Below, in pieces: positions 1 to 5,373 of a stretch of DNA of 5,373 bases; the first letter of the stretch is position 1; every line of letters starts with the position of its first letter. Both the position numbers and the translations under genes were made by a program. Source of the DNA: Elusimicrobiota bacterium (GTDB lineage: Bacteria > Elusimicrobiota > Elusimicrobia > 2-01-FULL-59-12 > JACPXA01); NCBI GenBank assembly GCA_016196785.1, contig JACPXA010000065.1:1-5373 (forward strand), read 5' to 3'. The notes under the pieces were generated by a model. The model worked only from the letters and a program-made list of their open reading frames with translations, had not been told where the DNA came from and did no database searches.

Positions 1-1
1 C

Positions 2-133
2 CGCTGGGGGCTGAACTCTGAACTGGCTCGGGCGGCCGGCATCTCCCTGTACCATCTGAGACGATTCCTCATGGAAGGATCTGGTCTTCCAACTTTCGAC
101 CTTCCAACGCTGCGAACCCTGTATGAGGCTGCG
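2..133 (+). other. HTH unit A, XRE-like (residues 1-44, N-terminally cut)
   Basis: The first residues read GLNSELARAAGIS, then a recognition-helix-like stretch (YHLRRFLMEG) and a closing hydrophobic helix (LPTLRTLYEA). This is the usual order of an XRE/Cro-type HTH: helix 2, tight turn, helix 3, trailing helix. The window edge removes its first helix, showing that the protein continues upstream. The canonical Gln and Glu seen in units C and E are not preserved, so this copy is divergent. DNA binding is plausible from the fold but not shown. Confidence 0.6.
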
Positions 134-3100
134 CTGGTCATTGAACAAGTTGAAGAAGTGCGTCGATGGTACAGGACCGAGCACCAAGCCCTTCAACGCA
201 TTCAGCGGCAACTCGAAGATGGCGTGCCATCGCCTCAGGTGGCCTTGCAGATTCAGGAGTGGATTGGACGCCTCTACGAAGGAGCGTTCAAGTGGCAGCA
301 GTCTTCCCGCATGCCGCCGGCGATCGTCCAGGCCGTGCATCGATTTGAGCAAACCGTGAGCGCTCTCCCTCGCCAAGACCCCCAAGCCCTCATGAACAGC
401 CTGGCTCGGCTCAGAGAAGCGTTTGAACTTCTCGGACATGCGTTAGGAATGCAACTTGGTGTGCGACGAACCGCACGAGGCGCCAAACCCTCAAGGCAAC
501 CGATCAGCCAAGATCGCGTGCGCGCGGTCCTCGCTGCTGCACACAATCCACAAGAGGCTGCAGAGCAATTGGCTATCACGACGCAGATGCTCTATCGCTA
601 CATGGAGCGGTATCACCTCCGCGGCTCGTGGCAACGCGCTGGTCCCGAGCATCTTCAGCTTGCTGGTCTGACGACGTTTGGCGCACGACTCGCCGCCGGT
701 CGCTACCGGCGAGACATGACCCAGCGGCAGTTGGCAAGGCGGGCTGGTGTGGGGCAGGACGAGATTAGTGACATCGAGCAGGGAAAGGTGTCGCCGCATC
801 GCTTCACAAAGGAGCTCCTCTCGACAGCCTTAGGGATCCCTCTCGAAGAGTTAGAGCCTCTGATTCCAGACGTTCCTCCAGAGATCTCGCATCTTCCCGT
901 CGCAGAGCGCGTGAAGGCGTTGATGGCGTGGAAGAGGTGGTCACAATACGACCTCTCCCACTACGCAAAGACTAGCCGTCTCAGAATCAGGAGAGTTGTC
1001 TCCAGGGGCCTGGAGGAGCCGCAACTGTTGAAAGCGATCGCCGGGGCCTTCGGTGTTGCGCCAGAGGTTCTTGGCGTTTCGTCAGCGAGCGAATCATTTG
1101 AGGAGCTCGCCCGGCGTCTTGGTCCACAGGTTCGTGCTTCCAGACTCGCTCGAGGCTTAAGTGAGGCTCAGCTAGCAGCTCAAGCGGATGTCGCGCGAAA
1201 GACCCTGCACCGTCTTGAAGCTGGGCAGCCAGTTGACGGACGGTTAGTCGCCAAGATCGTCCATGCGCTGGGGATGGATCCAGACATCCTCAATCCCCCC
1301 ATCGCTCAAGACGAACGAGGCACGGACCGTTCGATATCTGTCATCGGGTGGTTCATGCCGGCCACGCTGCTTGGGACGTTCCGGGTTGAAAAGGTCACCG
1401 GTGGTCTGGGAAGCCTGGTTGACAGTCTCCTCGACGGACTCGTTGGCCCGTTTCTTGCCGTTGGCGTGGTGGCCGCGGTTGGCATGGGGGTCTTCTCGCT
1501 GGCGGCTCGCCGTCGACGGCTTCCTCCTGCGCCGGTGGTCGTGATCGGGGGAGGGAACGGAACGGAAGGCATCAGTCGCGCGGTCATTACCTTCCAGCGG
1601 GTGTTATCCGGGGAACACGTGAAGGCGCTGGTGAGCTTCGCGGATAACGGAGGCAGCGCGGGGGCGATCCAGTCCGACATGACGCGATTCTGGGAGCGCT
1701 CGCGCCAGACACAGCCGTTTTTCTCCAGGCTCGGAGGCAAGTTGGTGAGGGCGCTCTATCAGGTGACGCCCTCCTGGGTTTGGTATTCGGCGATCGGCGT
1801 GGTGCCCGTCGGGAGCCTGCCCCACCCGGCCGATCCGATGAAGGCGATCATGGGCGGGATCTCGGAGCGCTGGATGCAGGACGTGTTGAGCTTCCGTTCC
1901 GCTCAAGCGTCAACGGCGGTGGAGCTGTTTGATCACGCGCTCGCCGTGTTGCGGCAACACTACCTGGTTCGGCCGACAGGCGATGAGCGAGCGGATGCGG
2001 TCCTGCTTGACGAGGAGACGGCCAGGCGCCGACTCCATGATCCGACCGCCGAGCGGCCCAGAGGCGTAATTGGGAGTGAGCAAGACCTTGAGGCGTTCAT
2101 CCAGCGGTGGCGATTCTACTTCGAGGTCGTCGATCAACAATACGTTCGCACCGGCGCGTTACGATTCATCCCCGTGTCAGGAGACTCGGAGTCTCCTCGT
2201 CCGCACACCGTCAAGAACCTGCTCTTCCTGGGCGCGCTCGAAGCGGAAGGAGCGCTGAGCCCCGGCTTCCTGCATCTGCGGGCCTACCATCGGGCGCTGG
2301 CGATGCTGCAGGGGATCACCGGCTCGCGCGTGCTGCCGCTGCTGATGTCGCCACAATCGTCTGTCGAATGCTGCGTGGCCGGGGAGCTTGCGGGCGGTTC
2401 GCCCATACTCCAAGGGCAGGAAGCGGTCACCAACACCGAGACCTCAGGGCCGATCATCCGGGTGACCTTGCGTGATCCGCGAGGACGCATCGTCTCGCCT
2501 CCCGCCGATCCGATGGCGCTGCGCGCCATTCGCGAGGCGCAGCTCATCGTCATCGGTCCGGGGTCGCTGGAAAGCCTCCTGCCGGACTTGGAAGTTTCCG
2601 GCGTCATCGAGGAGCTGATCGCCGCCAAGTCGCGAGGGGTATCCATCCTATGGGTCTGGAACACGACGCAAGACCGCAACACCCGCGCGCACACGGTCAG
2701 TTCCATGGTCCGGCTCGTGGAAGAGTCGCTGCACGCGACGCTCCAGAAGCCGTACCGCTTGGAGCAGTTCGTCACCAGCGTCGTCTTCAACACTCCCGAG
2801 ACGGATGACGCCGCGCTCAGCGCTTACCGCGACACGAGTCACCAGACCAACTTTCCGACGCATGGGTTCTGGGAGCAGGAGCCGCTGGCGCGCGTCGTTC
2901 GCTTCTTCCAGGATCGCGGGATCGGCGTCTACACGGGGCGGATGGCCGGCTTCTTCGAGGCACCTGCCCGTCAGCCGGACACCATGGCATCGGAGCGGCA
3001 CTATCGGTACCACCCTTCCCGTCTGGCGTGGCTCGTGCTCCTCCAGCAACTGGTCGATCGGTTCGGCCGCATTCTGATCGTGAGCGATATGAACGGGGTG

Positions 3101-5373
3101 CTGACGCAATCCCAACGGCGGATTACCGACCGCATGCTCTTTGCGCTGCTGGAATTTTTCAGGGCCGGAGGCGGGTTTGCGATTCTCAGCCGTTCAGGCT
3201 CTGAGGCGGTCCACGAACAAGTGCTGGAACCGCTTTTTACCCGTCTTCAGGGTCCCCATGGCGGCGAAACCTATCGTCTGAATCTCCTCACGTATGTCAG
3301 TAGCTTGGCGGATTTCTTCACCTTCGATGAACTCCGAGCCCGGAGCGCCGAGCGTTCCACGGAGGTCTACCAACTCGTGGAGAGCCGCGACGTGTTTGAA
3401 GAGTCCGCACAGCGACTCCTCCAGCAGGCCGGTGCTCAGGGGATGACGCCGGAGCGAGTGATCGCAGGGCTGGGCCACGTTCTTGAGGAATCCTTCAGTC
3501 ATCTGGCCCAGCCGGTTGCGGAGCCGCTACGCGCCGAATCCCAGCAGGCCCTGCAGCAACAGGGGGAGTTGCCGCAGCTTCGCGCATGGCTCTTGGTGTT
3601 CCTGAAAACTCAGATCGCAGAGCTGGAGGCCTGGTCGCGCACGACCTCCTCCGAGATCATTCCGGAACCGCTTGAGCTGCACACCCACTGGCAGGGCCCT
3701 GAAGAGGTCGTGAGCTATCTGCGGGTGCCGCTTCGCAGCACCGATCCCACCGAGCTGCAGCAGGACGAGGTGCCGCGTCGTCGGCGTCGGCGACCCTTTG
3801 TGGCGTTGCTCAATGACCGCATGCGCTTCACCTTGCCGGGCGAACCGTCCGTGCCGTTACAGGTTCCCATCGACTGGAGGGGAAGCCGCAACTCGGCCAT
3901 CGGCGATGTGGAAGGAGTCGATAAGCGCGTCGGCCTGGAGATGATCGCGCGCTACAACGGTGTCTTGCCCGATGAGGCCATTGGCATTGACGATGCGGCC
4001 GGCCCGGGCGGGCCCGGGGTTCCCTTGCTGGCTGCCACCGCCGCCGGCCTCGTGCCTAATCCGGAGCTCGCGGAACTTGATCCCCGCCTCCACGGACACA
4101 CGATCATTCAAACCGAACCCGGGCCTGATGGAGTGGTGGAGTACGTTGAGATCGCGACGCGACTCTTGACCGCCCATAATCCCCAGATGCCGGTTTTCTT
4201 CAGCCATCTCCCGGACGGATGGGACGGGCAGATGGAGGCGTTGGCCGCGTCGCAGATCCTCGATCAGCTCGCGCGCGTGGAGGGTGTGTTTCGGCAGATT
4301 GGGAGGGTGCAGGGACAAAACCGCTTGGGTTGGGCGCACGCCGTCGCCTACGCGCTCAGCCACCAGGAAAAGCTGGATGAGATCGCCGGGACCGCCCATC
4401 GCCTGCTCGATCAACAAATCACCCATGTCGTCTACATCGGCGTGGGTGGTCCCACCATGATGCCGCTGTCACTGGCGGGCCTGCGCGGACGTCGGCATGG
4501 CTCACCGGACATCGCGGTGTTGAACAGCACCGACCCTGCCGCGTTCGATGCGCTGATCGCTGGTCTGACGCGTAGGACCGCCTCGCGGTGGAATGGTGAA
4601 CCGGCTGTCCCGATCGTCCGAGAGGCATTGCAGCACACGCTCTTCGTCGTCGTCACAAAAGAGGGCAGAACCGAAGAAACCAATCATCTGGCCGCTGCGG
4701 TGGCTGGCACGCTCCAGCGTTATGGGGTGCCATCTTGGAAAGAACATTTGTGGTATCTCACCGATCCCGGCTCCACGGCCTGGCTCCATGCGGGAGGCAT
4801 GGACTATCCTCGCCGTCCGCTCCAGTTGGATGAAACAGGAGAGATCAGCAGCAAACACCAAACGGCTGCCAAGACGCCGTTTCTGCTTGGAGCGGAGCTG
4901 AAAGGTTTTTCCGCCCGGGCCCTCCTGGAGCACGTCCACCGGTTGACGAGCTGGCGTGATGAGCGGGCGCACGGCTTTGTCCAATTGGCCGCCTTCCTCG
5001 ATCTCTGGCAGCATCAGGGCCGCCACAATCTGGCGCTCCTCTTGCCGCCCGAGCTGCATGCGCTGGGACCGGCGCTCCAGCACCACGTCGAGGCCACGCT
5101 GCCACGACAATTCCGGGTGTTCGACGACGTGGATCCGATGAAGGTGGCGGACCGTCCGTCTGGCGACCCCAGCCTGGTGTTTCTCGAAGTGCGGTACGGG
5201 GAGGATGGCCCATCGCAAGCGAGCCCGATCGCCGCACGGCTGAGCGCGCAGGGATACCCCATCGCCAGCCTCCACCTTCACCATGGTCCGCTCGGTCCCG
5301 TGGCTGATCTGGCGGCGGTTGTGGAGGGGATCCAGTGGACGACAGCGATCATCGGCGCATTGGAAGGAGAAGA
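2..5373 (+). CDS. Giant multidomain protein fragment: HTH array, membrane segment, YvcK/CofD, HAD, PGI (partial at both ends)
   Basis: One frame stays open for 1,790 codons across the whole window, with no start or stop that can be assigned. The first in-frame ATG, at 71, lies inside an HTH unit already under way at position 2, so the true start is upstream. Domains in order: HTH units (residues 1-432), hydrophobic segments (445-502), YvcK/CofD-like (511-1020), HAD-like (1021-1392) and PGI-like (1412 to the end). Family motifs keep their order and spacing along one frame, which strongly supports real coding. YvcK proteins bind UDP-sugars and affect carbon metabolism and cell shape, HAD enzymes usually dephosphorylate small molecules, and PGI interconverts glucose-6-phosphate and fructose-6-phosphate. 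Joining these with DNA-binding modules suggests a regulator or scaffold, which is inference. I do not recognise this exact protein. The alternative is an assembly chimera, but that would need several in-frame joins. Confidence 0.93.
134..502 (+). other. Helical spacer between HTH units A and B (residues 45-167)
   Basis: About 120 residues are rich in Gln, Glu, Arg, Ala and Leu and show heptad-like spacing of hydrophobics, for example around IEQVEEVRRWYRTEHQAL and LARLREAFELLGHALGM. This points to long helices, perhaps a coiled-coil or helical bundle used for oligomerisation. I recognise no family motif. The end is basic and low in hydrophobics (RRTARGAKPSRQ), like a flexible linker into unit B. 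Confidence 0.45.
503..625 (+). other. HTH unit B, Fis-like (residues 168-208)
   Basis: The segment reads as a helix (DRVRAVLAAA), then NPQEAAEQLAITTQMLYRYMERYHLRG. This resembles the Fis/NtrC-type HTH pattern in which an 'AAxxLGIsxxTLYRxLxxYxL' core ends the domain. The LAIT turn and the MLYRYMERY recognition helix are the best-matching parts. It belongs to a different HTH subclass from its XRE-like neighbours, so the array is not a simple duplication of one unit. DNA contact is inferred from the fold. Confidence 0.6.
668..868 (+). other. HTH unit C, canonical XRE/Cro-C1 domain (residues 223-289)
   Basis: This is the clearest DNA-binding unit. A first helix (FGARLAAGRYRRDM) leads into TQRQLARRAGVGQDEISDIEQGK, with Gln241 at the start of helix 2, the small residues Ala-Gly at the turn, and Glu259-Gly261 closing the recognition helix. 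LLSTALGIPLEEL follows as the usual last helix. Every diagnostic XRE position is in place, at about 65 residues, which is the normal family length. XRE domains bind operator DNA, usually as dimers. Here the domain is embedded in a very long chain, which is unusual for the family. Confidence 0.85.
893..1078 (+). other. HTH unit D, divergent XRE-like (residues 298-359)
   Basis: The unit keeps the XRE outline: a first helix (VAERVKALMAWKRW), SQYDLSHYAKTSRLRIRRV as helices 2 and 3, and AIAGAFGVAPEVLGV as the terminal helix, which closely parallels the ends of units C and E. The Glu-x-Gly at the end of the recognition helix is replaced by SRGLEE, and the Ala-Gly turn is changed. It may have lost specific DNA binding and serve packing or dimerisation instead. 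Confidence 0.6.
1097..1297 (+). other. HTH unit E, XRE/Cro-C1 domain (residues 366-432)
   Basis: The segment FEELARRLGPQVRASRLARG is followed by LSEAQLAAQADVARKTLHRLEAGQ, with Gln390 and Glu406-Gly408 at the diagnostic XRE positions, then LVAKIVHALGMDPDIL as the closing helix. The only notable deviation is Asp in place of Gly at the turn between helices 2 and 3. It ends a few residues before the hydrophobic region, so this is the DNA-binding unit nearest the putative membrane segment. Confidence 0.8.
1334..1519 (+). other. Putative membrane anchor: weak then strong hydrophobic helix, then RRRR (residues 445-506)
   Basis: Residues 445-460 (ISVIGWFMPATLLGTF) form a short hydrophobic stretch. 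A linker with a few charges follows, then residues 480-502 (LVGPFLAVGVVAAVGMGVF and on) are 23 residues without a charge, long enough to span a membrane. RRRR at 503-506 follows immediately, a typical cytoplasmic-side stop. By the positive-inside rule the downstream enzyme-like domains would be cytoplasmic. Keeping the HTH units in the cytoplasm as well needs the first stretch to insert too, as a hairpin. A buried helix in a soluble protein is the alternative. Confidence 0.6.
1532..3061 (+). other. YvcK/CofD-family domain with large insertion (residues 511-1020)
   Basis: A glycine-rich start (VVVIGGGNGTEG, residues 512-523) matches the family's nucleotide-binding GGGTG loop, and SFADNGGSAG (545-554) matches its DDGGSSG motif. 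HTVKNLLFLGAL (735-746) fits the GHSLGNLFLAAL segment, RVLPLL (776-781) the RVLPVT strand, and LIVIGPGSLESLLPDL (848-863) the LIVLGPGSLYTSI motif. VVFNTPE (about 927-933) and RYHPSRLA (1002-1009) match the C-terminal pieces. Bacterial YvcK is about 320 residues. Here about 180 residues separate the DNGG and HTVKN motifs where YvcK has about 50. Known relatives bind UDP-GlcNAc and related sugars (YvcK) or transfer phospholactate to deazaflavin (CofD). The adjacent sugar-phosphate domains favour the YvcK role. The first Asp of DDGG is kept and the second is Asn. Confidence 0.88.
2179..2197. repeat. Perfect inverted repeat, 9-bp arms around one base
   Basis: AGGAGACTC and GAGTCTCCT flank a single G. 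The element lies inside the coding frame, in the loop just before the YvcK-like HTVKN motif. It has no T-run after it and is not at a gene end, so it is not a terminator. With a one-base centre it reads better as a DNA palindrome than as an RNA hairpin. It may be chance. Confidence 0.4.
3314..3901 (+). other. Insertion inside the HAD domain: helical region and Arg6 linker (residues about 1105-1300)
   Basis: Between HAD motifs II and III lie about 200 residues with no motif I recognise. Residues from about 1120 to 1215 are rich in Glu, Gln, Leu and Ala (for example VFEESAQRLLQQAGAQG and ESQQALQQQGELPQL) and should be helical. Then EVPRRRRRRPF carries six consecutive arginines at residues 1259-1264 (bases 3776-3793), likely surface exposed. 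HAD cap domains sit between these motifs and decide substrate, so this could be an unusual cap, or a docking or oligomerisation module. Limits are approximate. Confidence 0.5.
4001..4018. repeat. Short GC-only direct repeat (ggcccggg twice) within HAD motif IV
   Basis: Eighteen consecutive G/C bases contain two copies of ggcccggg, ten bases apart in register, encoding GPGGPG. The repeat sits where HAD proteins usually carry a conserved metal-binding Asp. Such tracts can change length by replication slippage. Here the frame is preserved. Confidence 0.5.
4235..5373 (+). other. Phosphoglucose isomerase (SIS) domain, transaldolase/PGI-fusion type, C-terminus cut (residues 1412-1790)
   Basis: LGWAHAV (near 1443) followed by ITHVVYIGVGGPTMMPLSLAG (about 1473-1493) fits the PGI stretch LGW...VVLLGMGGSSLAPEV. 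VLNSTDPA (1506-1513) fits the VLDSTDP strand, and LFVVVTKEGRTEETN (1547-1561) the phosphate-loop segment FxxxSKSGTTxET. YLTDPGS (about 1580) fits the ITDPGT strand, and LALLLPPELHALG and VEAT (Glu1697) the second SIS half. IQWTTAIIGALEG (1777-1789) fits the C-terminal helix before 'NPFDQP'. LGW, STDP and TDPG are typical of the PGI half of bifunctional Tal-Pgi proteins. PGI converts glucose-6-phosphate to fructose-6-phosphate in the cytoplasm. Several ligand-contact positions differ from active enzymes, so catalysis is uncertain. The domain probably ends shortly beyond the window. Confidence 0.85.

Larger units (their letters stand above)
3062..4177 (+). other. HAD-superfamily phosphatase-like domain, split by an insertion and with altered motifs (residues 1021-1392)
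   Basis: ILIVSDMNGVLT (1024-1035) fits HAD motif I, hhhhDxDGTL. Asp1029 is the expected nucleophile, while the second, acid/base Asp is Asn1031. FAILSRSG (1059-1066) fits motif II with Ser1063. After about 215 less conserved residues, VDKRVGLEMIARYNGVLPDEAIGIDD (1306-1331) fits motif III (Lys1308) and the run-up to motif IV. AAGPGGPGVPLLAATAAGLVPNP follows where many HADs have GDxxNDxPML. Asp1331 may be the metal ligand, and the usual later Asp seems replaced by Pro-Gly. HAD enzymes transfer phosphoryl groups through an aspartyl intermediate. Placement between YvcK and PGI domains suggests a sugar-phosphate ligand. Activity is doubtful given the substitutions. Confidence 0.75.

Noticed and set aside
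71..73. First in-frame ATG as the start of the protein
   Set aside because: The frame is open upstream and residues before this ATG already form the first part of an HTH unit, so starting here would cut the domain. No convincing ribosome binding site precedes it.
2179..2197. Rho-independent terminator at the inverted repeat
   Set aside because: There is no downstream T-run, the centre is one base, and the coding frame runs straight through it.
2107..2475. Forward open frame of 122 codons in another frame
   Set aside because: It overlaps the main frame over the HTVKN motif. Its Arg/Ala-rich translation has no recognisable fold, and there is no evidence for a frameshift.
2284..2793. Reverse-strand open frame of 169 codons
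   Set aside because: It is antisense to the YvcK-like RVLPLL and GPGS motifs. The Ser/Arg/Thr-rich translation is typical of a wrong frame.
1535..3061. CofD (2-phospho-L-lactate transferase) as the specific function
   Set aside because: The fold is shared, but the RVLPLL, LIVIGPGSL and RYHPSRLA segments fit YvcK-like proteins as well or better, and nothing nearby points to F420 synthesis. Only the family name is safe.
3857..4426. Reverse-strand open frame of 189 codons
   Set aside because: It is antisense to HAD motifs III/IV and the start of the PGI domain. It shows no family motif and is best explained as a shadow of the + frame.
4638..4655. GTC triplet run (cttcgtcgtcgtcac) as a microsatellite
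   Set aside because: Only three GTC codons encode Val-Val-Val of the beta strand before the PGI phosphate loop. This is ordinary coding sequence.
4502..5284. Reverse-strand open frame of 260 codons, the longest frame with its own start and stop
   Set aside because: It is fully antisense to the PGI domain, whose motifs are clear on the + strand. Its translation has no motif I recognise, and GC-rich coding DNA commonly leaves long antisense frames.

Overview
The window is one uninterrupted protein-coding stretch. On the + strand, reading codons from position 2, I found no stop codon through position 5371: 1,790 complete codons, with the last two bases (ga) starting another. The frame is open at both ends, so this is an internal piece of a very large gene whose start, ribosome binding site, promoter, stop and terminator all lie outside. 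Residue n below is the codon starting at base 3n-1. The shorter open frames on either strand overlap this one and look like its shadows.

Layout of the encoded protein. Residues 1-432 are a tandem array of helix-turn-helix (HTH) units: four XRE/Cro-like, of which two are canonical, and one Fis-like, with a helical spacer between the first and second. Residues 445-502 hold one strong and one weaker hydrophobic segment, followed by four arginines, and look like a membrane anchor or hairpin. Residues 511-1020 are a YvcK/CofD-family domain (the nucleotide-sugar-binding 'gluconeogenesis factor' fold) with an extra segment of about 130 residues. Residues 1021-1392 are a HAD-superfamily phosphatase-like domain split by a long helical insertion. 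Residues 1412-1790 are a phosphoglucose isomerase (PGI) domain made of SIS folds, closest by motif to the PGI half of bifunctional transaldolase/PGI proteins. It is cut off by the window just before its expected C-terminus.

How the parts may work together (inference): DNA-binding modules, a membrane segment and three domains that bind sugar phosphates or nucleotide sugars on one chain suggest a membrane-attached regulator or scaffold that couples carbon or envelope-precursor status to transcription. Several catalytic positions look substituted in the HAD domain (second Asp of motif I, motif IV) and in the PGI domain (phosphate loop, GGR segment), which favours sensing or scaffolding over catalysis, but these readings come from alignment by eye.

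Organism: a bacterium with moderately high GC, about 57% in sample lines of the HTH part and roughly 60-70% in sample lines downstream. Giant fused genes are reported from Omnitrophota (candidate phylum OP3) and related uncultured groups, so such a lineage is a reasonable guess, but nothing here identifies the taxon. No RNA gene, mobile element, CRISPR array, promoter or terminator was found.
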